From: Eubacterium sp. | GTDB lineage: Bacteria > Bacillota > Clostridia > Oscillospirales > Acutalibacteraceae | Assembly (NCBI GenBank): GCA_017886765.1 | Contig: JAGHJI010000080.1 | Location: 28,579-92,578 of the forward strand | Reading direction: 5' to 3' | DNA: 64,000 nucleotides | Shown: positions 15,234 to 23,021 of the stretch, one piece after another | Numbering within the stretch: position 1 is the first letter of the stretch | How the letters are laid out: each line of letters opens with the position of its first letter | Notes under the pieces: model-generated | What the model saw: the letters and a program-made list of their open reading frames with translations, nothing else | The model's database searches: none | Told to the model about the DNA's origin: nothing | Translations under genes and position numbers: made by a program

Positions 15234-16133
15234 ATGGGAGCATTTATAAACGCACTTCCCGGCGCTATAGGACAAGGCCTTATCTGGGGAATTATGGCTA
15301 TCGGCGTTTACATTACATTCCGGGTACTTGATTTTGCTGACCTTACCGTTGACGGTACGCTGGCAACAGGCGGCGCGGCTATGGTCATGTCCATGTTCGC
15401 CGGGGCGAATGTTTATGTGGCGATGATTATTGCGTTTGTCGCGGGATGTCTGGCAGGACTTGTGACCGGACTGCTGAACACGGTTTTCGGTATTCCGCCC
15501 ATACTGTCCGGAATACTGACGCAGCTTGCGCTGTATTCAATAAATCTCAGAATTCTGGGAAAATCAAATCAGCCCCTTTCCATTTATAAATATGACCTTA
15601 TCGTAAGCTTAACCGATATTACAAAAGCGCTTATTGTGGTGGCGATTGCCGCCGCGGTCATCATTGCCATTCTGTATTGGTTCTTTGATACGGAAATCGG
15701 TCATTCCATCCGGGCGACCGGCTGTAATCAGAATATGGCGCGAGCCAACGGAATCAACATCAATGTGGCAAAAATTATTGCCCTCGTTCTTTCCAACGGC
15801 CTTGTTGCCCTTGCCGGCGGACTTCTTTCCCAGTACCAGGGCTTTGCTGATGTAAATATGGGCAGAGGCGCAATCGTGGTAGGACTTGCCGCTGTAATTA
15901 TAGGCGAAGTTATATTCGGAAAGATATTTAAAAATTTTGCCCTCAGGCTTCTCAGCGTAGTTTTCGGCGGCGTGATTTATTATATCGTAATGCAGTTTGT
16001 CATCAGCTGCGGACTGAACACTGACGACCTTAAGCTGCTGACAGCGGTTATCGTAGCCATTTTCCTCGGTATCCCGTACCTTAAAAACAAATATGCCCAA
16101 AAGCGAGTTAAGGTAAAGGAGGTTAAGGAATAA
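15234..16133 (+). CDS. ABC transporter permease (TrpY-like)
   Basis: A 299-residue membrane subunit of the branched-chain-amino-acid permease fold (BPD_transp_2), with about eight hydrophobic segments. Typical stretches are YITFRVLDFADLTVDGTLA near residue 25, GILTQLALYSINL near 95, IRATGCNQNMARANGIN near 165 (the loop that meets the ATPase) and GLVALAGGLLSQYQGFADV near 190. The start at 15234 follows AGAGGTAA; the in-frame codon at 15204 falls inside the hairpin and is rejected. The stop overlaps the ATPase start in TAATG, so the two are translationally coupled. Confidence 0.93.
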   Translation: MGAFINALPGAIGQGLIWGIMAIGVYITFRVLDFADLTVDGTLATGGAAMVMSMFAGANVYVAMIIAFVAGCLAGLVTGLLNTVFGIPPILSGILTQLALYSINLRILGKSNQPLSIYKYDLIVSLTDITKALIVVAIAAAVIIAILYWFFDTEIGHSIRATGCNQNMARANGININVAKIIALVLSNGLVALAGGLLSQYQGFADVNMGRGAIVVGLAAVIIGEVIFGKIFKNFALRLLSVVFGGVIYYIVMQFVISCGLNTDDLKLLTAVIVAIFLGIPYLKNKYAQKRVKVKEVKE

Positions 16134-16942
16134 TGCTGGAAATAAAGAATGTTCACAAGACCTTTAACCCCTCGACCATTAACGAGAAAAAGGCGCTTAA
16201 GGGTATTGACCTTACGCTTAACGAGGGCGATTTCGTAACCGTTATCGGCGGTAACGGCGCAGGCAAATCCACGATGCTGAATATGATTGCCGGTGTATAT
16301 CCGGTTGACTGCGGCACAATCACAATTGACGGAATTGACGTTACCAACCTGTCAGAACACAAGAGAGCAAAATATATCGGCAGAGTCTTCCAGGACCCTA
16401 TGACAGGAACGGCCGCCGATATGCAGATTGACGAAAATCTGGCTCTTGCCGCAAGACGCGGACAAAGAAGAGGACTTAAATTCGGAGTAAGCCGCAAGGA
16501 GAGAGCGCAGTATGCGGAGATCCTGGCCAGTCTTGATTTGGGTCTTGAAAGCAGACTGACCTCAAAGGTGGGACTTCTTTCAGGCGGTCAGAGACAGGCT
16601 ATCACACTGCTTATGGCAACGCTGAAAAAACCGAAGCTCCTGCTGCTTGACGAGCATACTGCCGCTCTTGACCCTAAAACAGCACATAAAGTACTGGAAA
16701 TAACCCAGGATATTGTACAAAAAAATAACCTGACAACTATAATGATCACGCATAATATGAAAGACGCCATTTCAATCGGCAACCGTCTGATTATGATGAA
16801 CGACGGAAAAATCATTTATGATGTTTCCGGCGAGGAAAAGAAAAAGCTCACCACCGCCGACCTGCTGGCTAAGTTTAAAGTAACGTCAGGCGAGGAGCTT
16901 GACAATGACAGAATACTCCTGTCCACTGAGGCAGACGAATAA
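16133..16942 (+). CDS. ABC transporter ATP-binding protein (TrpZ-like)
   Basis: A 269-residue cytoplasmic ATPase that powers the importer. Walker A is GGNGAGKST near residue 39, the Q-loop FQDPMTGTA near 87, the ABC signature LSGGQRQ near 145, and Walker B LLLLDEHTAALD near 165; the switch His is in MITHNMKDA. The stretch around the signature matches ATPases that pair with COG2984-type binding proteins. It shares one base with the permease stop codon. Two consecutive stem-loops follow. Confidence 0.95.
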   Translation: MLEIKNVHKTFNPSTINEKKALKGIDLTLNEGDFVTVIGGNGAGKSTMLNMIAGVYPVDCGTITIDGIDVTNLSEHKRAKYIGRVFQDPMTGTAADMQIDENLALAARRGQRRGLKFGVSRKERAQYAEILASLDLGLESRLTSKVGLLSGGQRQAITLLMATLKKPKLLLLDEHTAALDPKTAHKVLEITQDIVQKNNLTTIMITHNMKDAISIGNRLIMMNDGKIIYDVSGEEKKKLTTADLLAKFKVTSGEELDNDRILLSTEADE

Positions 16943-16948
16943 GAAAAG

Positions 16949-16987
16949 AACCCGGGCCTGTGAAAAATCACAATCCCGGGTTTTTAT
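16949..16987 (+). terminator. Rho-independent terminator of the ABC operon
   Basis: AACCCGGG (16949-16956) pairs with CCCGGGTT (16975-16982), with an inner TGTGA/TCACA stem, followed by TTTTT. Confidence 0.88.
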
Positions 16988-16997
16988 ATATAAATTT

Positions 16998-17028
16998 AAC
17001 AGGCTCTGTGATTTTCACAGAGCCTGTT
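16998..17028. terminator. 14-bp hairpin after serA, between convergent genes
   Basis: AACAGGCTCTGTGA (16998-17011) pairs perfectly with TCACAGAGCCTGTT (17015-17028). It lies 11 bp beyond the serA stop codon and probably ends or protects that transcript; the T-run on either side is weak. Confidence 0.7.
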
Positions 17029-17039
17029 ATCTGATTTGT

Positions 17040-18200
17040 TTATTTAATTACTCTTACTCTAATCACGCCGTCTATAGCGGTAATATCGTCAACCACCTGC
17101 TGTGACAGCTTGCTGTCCGTATCTATAATGGAATAAGCCCACTCGCCGCGGTTCTTATCCTCAAAGGATGCGATATTAATACCGTCCTTGCTGATCGTAT
17201 CTGTAATCGTAGCGATCATATTCGGCTGATTTTTGTGAATCACAGTAATTCTCGCCACACCGGTTCTTGCCATGGAGACTGTGGGCATATTAACGGAATT
17301 TTTAATGTTTCCGTTTTCCAGGAAATCAATAAGCTCCATAGCACCCATGGAAGCGCAGTTTTCCTCACTTTCCGGAGTTGAGGCGCCGAGATGAGGAATA
17401 GCTATGACACCGTCAATTCCGATAAGATCGGCTGACGGAAAATCGGTAACATAAGCGGCCATTTTGCCGTCCTCCAGCGCGGCTACTATATCCGATGAAA
17501 CAGCAAGATCCCCACGGGCAAAATTCATGATCCTTACGGTATCTTTCATTTTTTCTATCGTTTCCATACGAATGAGCCCGTCGGTTTCCGGTGTAAGCGG
17601 AACGTGAAGGGTCAGATAATCCACAACCGGGAAAATCTTGTCAAGATCGGTTTCAATGGTAACGCCGTGTTTGAAATGCAGCTCGTCAGACAAAAACGGA
17701 TCGTACCCGATAACCTTCATACCAAGGTCAGCCGCAGCTTCGGCAACCAGTCTGCCGATGGCGCCCAGTCCGATAACACCCAGCGTCTTGCCCTTGATTT
17801 CAGGACCTGCAAAAGCGCTTTTACCCTTTTCAACGGTCTTGCCTACGTTATCCCCTTCATCCTTAATGGTTTTGCACCATTCAATCGCTTTTGTTATTTT
17901 ACGGCTGGAAAGGAGCATTCCGCAGATTACAAGTTCCTTAACGGCATTGGCGTTGGCTCCCGGCGTATTAAACACAACGATACCCTGTTTCGCGCAGTCG
18001 GCAACGGGAATATTGTTTACACCTGCTCCGGCTCTCGCTATAGCAAGGAGTGATTCAGGGAAGTCCATATCGTGCATGGAAGCGCTTCTCACCATAATGG
18101 CGTCGGGATTTTCCACCTCATTTCCGTAACTATATTTTGCGGTGTCAAACTTTGACAAACCAACGTCGGAAATTTTGTTCAGTGTTTTTATATTAAACAT
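17040..18200 (-). CDS. serA: D-3-phosphoglycerate dehydrogenase
   Basis: First committed step of serine synthesis: 3-phosphoglycerate plus NAD to 3-phosphohydroxypyruvate. The 386-residue protein has the substrate-binding part (GAGVNNIPV), the NAD Rossmann motif GLGAIGRLVA near residue 145, the catalytic Arg in MNFARGD, a His in IPHLGASTPESEENCA, and a short C-terminal ACT domain (~315-386) that could sense serine. It is the compact type without the intervening domain of mycobacterial enzymes. It lies 18 bp after serC with which it forms an operon. Confidence 0.96.
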   Translation of the reverse strand: MFNIKTLNKISDVGLSKFDTAKYSYGNEVENPDAIMVRSASMHDMDFPESLLAIARAGAGVNNIPVADCAKQGIVVFNTPGANANAVKELVICGMLLSSRKITKAIEWCKTIKDEGDNVGKTVEKGKSAFAGPEIKGKTLGVIGLGAIGRLVAEAAADLGMKVIGYDPFLSDELHFKHGVTIETDLDKIFPVVDYLTLHVPLTPETDGLIRMETIEKMKDTVRIMNFARGDLAVSSDIVAALEDGKMAAYVTDFPSADLIGIDGVIAIPHLGASTPESEENCASMGAMELIDFLENGNIKNSVNMPTVSMARTGVARITVIHKNQPNMIATITDTISKDGINIASFEDKNRGEWAYSIIDTDSKLSQQVVDDITAIDGVIRVRVIK

Positions 18201-18218
18201 AATACATTCTCCAGTAAA

Positions 18219-19304
18219 TTATTTGTTGTTCTTTTCAAATTCCTGCATAAACGCAACGAGCTTTTCAACGCCTTCAATGGGCATTGCGTTATAGATGGAC
18301 GCTCTCATACCGCCTACGGTTCTGTGTCCCTTAAGATTGACAAAACCGGCAGCAGTCGCCTCGGCAATAAATTTCTTTTCAAGCTCGTCATCACCGATAA
18401 CAAACGGCACGTTCATCAGCGAGCGGTCTTCGGGAACGACCGTACCCTTGAACAGTTCTGAACCGTCAAGAAAATCATAAAGGATAGCCGCTTTCTTTTC
18501 ATTTCTCTCCTTCATCTTTTCAAGCCCGCCGATGTCGTTCTTGATCCACTCAAGCACGAGCTTGCAGATATAGATCGTCCAGCACGGAGGCGTATTGTAA
18601 AGAGAATCCGCGTCTGCCTGTACCTTATAGTTCATCATAACCGGTGTGATATCCCTGGCATTGCCCAGCAGATCCTCACGGATGATTGCAACAACAAGTC
18701 CTGCCGGAGCGACATTTTTCTGCGCGCCGAAATAGACCATACCGAATTTGCTGATATCAAGGGGCTCTGAAAGGGCACAGGAGGAAATATCCGCAATAAG
18801 CACCTTGTCGCCTACCGGCGGAAGCTCCTTGTAAACCGTACCGTAAATGGTATTGTTCATACAGATATAAACATAATCCGCGTCCTCTCGGAAATCCTCC
18901 GGCTTTGTCTTGGGGATATAGCTGAACGTTTTGTCCGCCGAAGAAGCCGCGGCAACAACGTCGCCGTATTTCTGCGCCTCGGTGAATGCCTTTTTCGCCC
19001 ACTGTCCCGTGATGATATAATCCGCCTTACCGCTGCCGTTCATAAAATTAAGCGGAATCGCGGAAAACTGCGCGGACGCGCCGCCCTGTAAAAAGAGCAC
19101 CTTGTAATTATCAGGGACATTATAAATTTCTCTCATCAGCGCTTCCGCGTCTTTGATGATTTTGTCAAATTCCTTTGAGCGGTGGCTCATCTCCATAACG
19201 GACTGGCCGCAGCCCTGATAGTCCATCATTTCCGCAGCCGCCTGCTCAAGTACCTTTTCAGGCAATGTGGAGGGGCCTGCGCTGAAGTTATAAACTCTTG
19301 CCAT
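18219..19304 (-). CDS. serC: Phosphoserine aminotransferase
   Basis: Second step of serine synthesis: transfers an amino group from glutamate to phosphohydroxypyruvate, using PLP. The 361-residue protein opens with RVYNFSAGPSTLP, the family signature, has FLQGGASAQFS (phosphate-binding) near residue 75, the PLP-binding Lys in YFGAQKNVAPAG near 195, and NTPPCWTIYI. The start at 19304 follows TAGGAG; the frame to 19322 has no site. Order serC-serA fits a serine operon; serB is not adjacent, and a HAD phosphatase at 24.4 kb is not clearly its substitute. Confidence 0.97.
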   Translation of the reverse strand: MARVYNFSAGPSTLPEKVLEQAAAEMMDYQGCGQSVMEMSHRSKEFDKIIKDAEALMREIYNVPDNYKVLFLQGGASAQFSAIPLNFMNGSGKADYIITGQWAKKAFTEAQKYGDVVAAASSADKTFSYIPKTKPEDFREDADYVYICMNNTIYGTVYKELPPVGDKVLIADISSCALSEPLDISKFGMVYFGAQKNVAPAGLVVAIIREDLLGNARDITPVMMNYKVQADADSLYNTPPCWTIYICKLVLEWIKNDIGGLEKMKERNEKKAAILYDFLDGSELFKGTVVPEDRSLMNVPFVIGDDELEKKFIAEATAAGFVNLKGHRTVGGMRASIYNAMPIEGVEKLVAFMQEFEKNNK

Positions 19305-19356
19305 AATTTTTCTCCTAATCAAAAATAATTTATTACGTAAAAAACCGTACTATTCC

Positions 19357-19384
19357 ATTATATTGTTGTTTAATATTTTGTCAA
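19357..19384 (-). promoter_or_regulatory. Promoter of serC-serA
   Basis: Leftward -35 TTGACA (19379-19384) and -10 TATAAT (19357-19362), 16-bp spacer, leaving a leader of about 45 nt with no riboswitch. Confidence 0.85.
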
Positions 19385-19630
19385 TGATAGATCGTAAAGT
19401 TTGTAGAAATTTACAAAAGTTTGATATAATTTTAACAATATGGTGCAGAAAAAGGCAAAAGATTGGGAACAACATGATTTTTAACGGTTGTATTATCATT
19501 TATCCTTTGCCATCAGCCTTTTTCAAAAATACGCCCACGCTGTGTTTCCAATCACGAAAATTTCTGCTACAGCAATCTCCGATCCAGAACAAAAGATTTT
19601 TACGGACTTATACAATTAATTTCCGTATAT
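19385..19630. other. AT-rich intergenic stretch with no supported gene
   Basis: The gap between serC and the DUF4838 gene holds the serC promoter at its left end. A 101-codon rightward frame here has no ribosome site and no family features. No clear terminator for the DUF4838 gene is visible. Confidence 0.5.
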
Positions 19631-21652
19631 TCAAGACAGATGAACTTGACGTTTCTTTTTTACAATAAAAACAACTGTAATAATAACGATCACCAGCACC
19701 GCCACAGCGACTATGGCAACAATCAGACCCGTAACATACGGTTGCATCAATTCCTTTCTGTCAGATGAAAGAGTGTTTTTCAAACCGATTTTATTAAAAT
19801 TTTCAAGGCTGTCCCACTCGCAGACCATAGTAATGCCGTGCTTTTCACAAAGCGCGTTGAAATCGGTCAGGGCATCTTCTCTTTCTTTCTCGTCTGTGCG
19901 CGGCTGCAAAATTTCGGCGTAAAGAACGGAAAGTTCTATTTCCTCCACACGGCTCTCCATTTCAGAATCACCGGAAACCGCAGATTTCGCCTGCGCTGTC
20001 AAATCCTGATATTTGCGGATGCTTTCCTCTGACAAATAGCCTTTCCAGTGCGCCGTCATACCATCATAAAGCCCAAGAGCATTTCCTGATCGACAAAGTT
20101 CGGAAGCGCAAAGATTCATATACTCCAATATATAAGGTGCGGCATCCCCATAATACGCAACAACATATCTGGAAACACATTCCGCCACGTTCATATTGCT
20201 GCCCTCCCACATTAAGCGGGACAGAACATAGGCTCTCAGACAGGCAAATTCTCCTCCTTTTTCTCTTGATGCCTGATGAAAAACGCCCACAATATGATTA
20301 TCCTCATAAAATTTTTGATTTTTCGCCTGCACCGCGAAATTCGGAAACGGCATAAGAAGATGCGCAAAATTAACCACATAATCCCAAACAACAATTTTGT
20401 CGGTTATCTTTGACCATTCCTCAACCTGCTGCTGAAATTCCTTTGCATTCATGTTGGTACCGTTCAAATATGAAGACGCCTGATCTCCGGGCATAGAACA
20501 AAGCTTGATAACCACATTCGGCTCTGCCTTTAAATTTTCGGGCGCTTTCAACGTATGAAGATAAGCCAGCGTAGAAATATATTTATCCGGAAACGCTTTG
20601 GCCAGTTTGTTGAGAAACGGCAGAAGCGTGCCCATGCCTGTACCCCCTGCCGCTTCATCCGCCGCTTTACATTTTTCGCACTCACAACCGGCAAGTGCCG
20701 GATTATCGCTTCCGCTGAAGTCCCAGTACAATTCCTCTGGATTTTGCCTGATTTTTTCCGCAAGGGAATTTTTTACAATCTCAAAAACCTCCGGATTACT
20801 GAGACAAAGATAAGCATCCCTGCCCTCATAGGTGGTAACCCTAACCCCGTCTTTTTCGGAGAAATATTCCGGATGTTCTTCAAAATAATCGTCAGGCGAG
20901 AGATAATCATAGCAGTTGTGACACCACGTACCCCAACCCTCATACTGCAGCTCCTCTATTGTCAGATCGGGATTCTCCGATTCCACGTCAATGCCGTTCA
21001 GCCGCAACTTTGCCGCCCACTTGTTTTGCACAGTTTCATAGGCATAAACATCACGCCACTGTGTAGCAGGCGTTACTGTTGTATCGCTCTTATCAATCCA
21101 GACCGTTTTTTGATGCGGCACATATGTATCATCAGGAGTCAAAAACATACACCCCAGAACATCTTCCATAAAAGCATATACGCCGTTTCTGGTTGCCGCC
21201 TGAGTGGCTCCGCAGATTGATATAAAATCATCTGTCACAACGGTACGATAGCCATCACTCAGACCCGTTTCGTCCGGGCGCTTCGTCCCCATTGCAGTAT
21301 CAATGCAAATATAGTTTCCAACGCCATCCGCTTCTTTATCGCTGATGACTGAAATACGCGCACCGGTCATTTCATAGAATACAGACTGAAAAGTTTCAAC
21401 TGCCTCCAAAAGTGATTCTGAATATCTGTCCGGCAGAACTACTGTAAAATCCGTTTTACCTCCAACAGCCAAAGCGATTTTATCCTCTCCCGCTTCAGCA
21501 AGTCTGCTCATTTCCAAATCCGCTGCATATTCTTCTGAAAAAGTGATCGATTCTGCAACAGTTCCATCATCCTGCGCATAAGCAGTTACAGAATTTGTTA
21601 ATAATATTATCCAAACCAGAAAAAAAGCCACACTCATTCTGACATGTTTCAT
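19631..21652 (-). CDS. Membrane-anchored DUF4838 protein, likely carbohydrate-active
   Basis: A 673-residue surface protein. Signal peptide (1-~26, ending VTAYAQ), an alpha-glucuronidase N-terminal-like region (~55-155; VLPDRYSESLLEAVE, GNYICIDTA, ATRNGVYAFMEDVLG), then DUF4838 (~200-460; NKWAAKLRLNGID, SGSDNPALAGCECEKC, FLNKLAKAFPDKYISTLAYLH, IVVWDYVVNFAH). A helical C-terminal part leads to one transmembrane helix (~636-660) and a basic tail KKKRQ. The start at 21652 follows AAAGGTGAT; the frame to 21682 is rejected. DUF4838 proteins are found in polysaccharide-use loci, but their reaction is not established. It stands alone with a strong promoter. Confidence 0.85.
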   Translation of the reverse strand: MKHVRMSVAFFLVWIILLTNSVTAYAQDDGTVAESITFSEEYAADLEMSRLAEAGEDKIALAVGGKTDFTVVLPDRYSESLLEAVETFQSVFYEMTGARISVISDKEADGVGNYICIDTAMGTKRPDETGLSDGYRTVVTDDFISICGATQAATRNGVYAFMEDVLGCMFLTPDDTYVPHQKTVWIDKSDTTVTPATQWRDVYAYETVQNKWAAKLRLNGIDVESENPDLTIEELQYEGWGTWCHNCYDYLSPDDYFEEHPEYFSEKDGVRVTTYEGRDAYLCLSNPEVFEIVKNSLAEKIRQNPEELYWDFSGSDNPALAGCECEKCKAADEAAGGTGMGTLLPFLNKLAKAFPDKYISTLAYLHTLKAPENLKAEPNVVIKLCSMPGDQASSYLNGTNMNAKEFQQQVEEWSKITDKIVVWDYVVNFAHLLMPFPNFAVQAKNQKFYEDNHIVGVFHQASREKGGEFACLRAYVLSRLMWEGSNMNVAECVSRYVVAYYGDAAPYILEYMNLCASELCRSGNALGLYDGMTAHWKGYLSEESIRKYQDLTAQAKSAVSGDSEMESRVEEIELSVLYAEILQPRTDEKEREDALTDFNALCEKHGITMVCEWDSLENFNKIGLKNTLSSDRKELMQPYVTGLIVAIVAVAVLVIVIITVVFIVKKKRQVHLS

Positions 21653-21692
21653 AAAAATCACCTTTATAAAAGTAGTAGGCATATCTATTTAA

Positions 21693-21721
21693 ATTATAAA
21701 GTTTTATATGATTATAGTCAA
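21693..21721 (-). promoter_or_regulatory. Promoter of the DUF4838 gene
   Basis: Leftward -35 TTGACT (21716-21721) and -10 TATAAT (21693-21698), 17-bp spacer. Confidence 0.83.
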
Positions 21722-21872
21722 TAGATTTATGTGATACTTATATAGAATTAATTATAATAAAATATTACGCGGTTTTTCTACATGCTTTTGCGTTTATAAT
21801 AATATGCTTTTTTAACAGGTGCAGAATCATTGCCGAGACTATATACAGTGACACTTCGTATCCTAATATTTC

Positions 21873-21908
21873 CTAAAAAAACTGCGGTAAGCATAATGCC
21901 ACCGCAGT
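21873..21908 (-). terminator. Terminator of tRNA-Arg
   Basis: Leftward stem ACTGCGGT/ACCGCAGT (21901-21908 with 21881-21888) followed by a run of seven T's. Confidence 0.88.
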
Positions 21909-21910
21909 AT

Positions 21911-21987
21911 TGGCGCGCTTGAGGGGATTCGAACCTCCGACCTACCGCTTAGGAGGCGGTCGCTCTATCCTACTGAGCTACAAGCGC
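21911..21987 (-). tRNA. tRNA-Arg (anticodon CCT)
   Basis: A 77-nt cloverleaf with encoded CCA. Acceptor GCGCTTG pairs with CAAGCGC; the anticodon stem ACCGC/GCGGT holds the loop CTCCTAA, giving anticodon CCT, which reads AGG. The T-arm GGAGGTTCGAATCCCC is standard. It is separated from the Met-Glu pair by a terminator. Confidence 0.97.
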
Positions 21988-22003
21988 ATATTCATCTTTT
22001 AGC

Positions 22004-22029
22004 AAAAAAGGCACCTGGAAAGGTGCCTT
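22004..22029 (-). terminator. Terminator between tRNA-Glu and tRNA-Arg
   Basis: Leftward stem AAGGCACCT/AGGTGCCTT (22021-22029 with 22008-22016) with loop TTCC and a T-run. It should end the Met-Glu transcript, implying tRNA-Arg has its own start or needs read-through. Confidence 0.85.
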
Positions 22030-22030
22030 G

Positions 22031-22105
22031 TGGTGACCCGGACGGGAATTGAACCCGTGTTACCGCCGTGAAAGGGCGGTGTCTTAACCTCTTGACCACC
22101 GAGCC
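22031..22105 (-). tRNA. tRNA-Glu (anticodon TTC)
   Basis: A 75-nt cloverleaf with encoded CCA. Acceptor GGCTCGG pairs with CCGGGTC through two G-U pairs; the anticodon stem CCGCC/GGCGG holds CTTTCAC, anticodon TTC. It lies 2 nt after tRNA-Met. Confidence 0.97.
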
Positions 22106-22107
22106 GC

Positions 22108-22184
22108 TGGTGGCTTTAACTGGATTCGAACCAGTGACACTGCGGGTATGAACCGCATGCTCTAGCCAACTGAGCTATAAAGCC
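22108..22184 (-). tRNA. tRNA-Met (anticodon CAT), probably elongator
   Basis: A 77-nt cloverleaf with encoded CCA. Acceptor GGCTTTA pairs with TAAAGCC; the anticodon stem TGCGG/CCGCA holds TTCATAC, anticodon CAT. The fully paired first acceptor base pair argues against initiator tRNA. A lysidine-modified tRNA-Ile(CAT) cannot be fully excluded, but the anticodon stem matches clostridial tRNA-Met. Confidence 0.9.
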
Positions 22185-22313
22185 GTATCGTTTTATGCAA
22201 GCAAGATTATATCTTATTAATCATTATTTGTCAACACTTTTTTTCTATTCAGGAGAATAAACGGTCATGGAGTCCGAAATATGATTCACAAAAAATGGAA
22301 TTGAATAAAAACT

Positions 22314-22326
22314 GCACATATGTTTG
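22314..22326. promoter_or_regulatory. Candidate LexA (SOS) box
   Basis: GCACATATGTTTG matches the Gram-positive pattern CGAAC-N4-GTTCG at most conserved positions, with the RNRY centre ATAT. It overlaps the -35 of the lexA promoter, the expected place for autorepression. Confidence 0.5.
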
Positions 22327-22352
22327 ACATGCTATTTTTATAATGGTATGAT
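22324..22352 (+). promoter_or_regulatory. lexA promoter
   Basis: TTGACA at 22324-22329 and TATGAT at 22347-22352, 17-bp spacer. Confidence 0.85.
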
Positions 22353-22380
22353 ATATACAGAAGAATCTTCGGAGGAAATT

Positions 22381-22968
22381 ATGGAAAAATTAAGTGAAAA
22401 GCAGAATGAAATATTCAAATACATAAAGGAAATCCTATCCCAAAGAGGCATCGCTCCTTCGGTAAGAGAAATCGGCAAGGCGGTGGGTCTTAGCTCCACC
22501 TCATCCGTGCAGTATAATCTCAACGCGCTTGAGGAAGCGGGATATATCAAACGGGACGCCAATCTCAAAAGGACCATACGCATATGCGGCAGCGCTGAAT
22601 CCGTCAGTCATATACCGCTTGTAGGCACGGTTACCGCCGGAGTGCCCATTCTTGCCACCCAGCAGATTGAAGATTATATTGCCATTTCCGGCGTCAGCGG
22701 CAGCAATCTTTTCGCTCTGCACGTCAAGGGGGATTCCATGATCAACGCTGGGATATATGACGGGGACATCGTGGTCGTGGAGCAGACGCCTGTGGCGGAA
22801 AACGGTGAGATCATAGTGGCGCTCATCAATGACGAGGCTACTGTCAAGCGGTTTTATAAAGAAAAGGGGCATTTCCGCCTTCAGCCTGAAAATGATAAAT
22901 ACGAGCCCATTATCGTGGACGAATGCGCCGTTTTGGGCAGGGTAAAAACATTAATACGCTCCTATTGA
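22381..22968 (+). CDS. lexA: LexA repressor
   Basis: SOS-response repressor and self-cleaving serine/lysine protease of 195 residues. The N-terminal winged helix covers residues 1-65 (APSVREIGKAVGLSSTSSVQYNLNALEEAGYI). The cleavage site Ala-Gly lies in VGTVTAGVPI; the catalytic Ser is in VKGDSMI and the catalytic Lys in DEATVKRF. The start at 22381 has GGAGG just upstream; the frame to 22324 would include promoter sequence. A candidate LexA box overlaps its promoter. Flanked by a tRNA cluster and mrp. Confidence 0.97.
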   Translation: MEKLSEKQNEIFKYIKEILSQRGIAPSVREIGKAVGLSSTSSVQYNLNALEEAGYIKRDANLKRTIRICGSAESVSHIPLVGTVTAGVPILATQQIEDYIAISGVSGSNLFALHVKGDSMINAGIYDGDIVVVEQTPVAENGEIIVALINDEATVKRFYKEKGHFRLQPENDKYEPIIVDECAVLGRVKTLIRSY

Positions 22969-22993
22969 TATTTTATATATATTGTGCTAAAAT
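22965..22993 (+). promoter_or_regulatory. Promoter of mrp
   Basis: TTGATA at 22965-22970 and TAAAAT at 22988-22993, 17-bp spacer; the -35 overlaps the lexA stop codon. Confidence 0.75.
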
Positions 22994-23021
22994 CTATTGA
23001 AATATACAGAGGGTGATAAAC

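Noticed and set aside
19363..19668. 101-codon rightward frame between serC and the DUF4838 gene
   Set aside because: No ribosome site, no recognisable domain, and it overlaps the serC promoter and the end of the DUF4838 gene.
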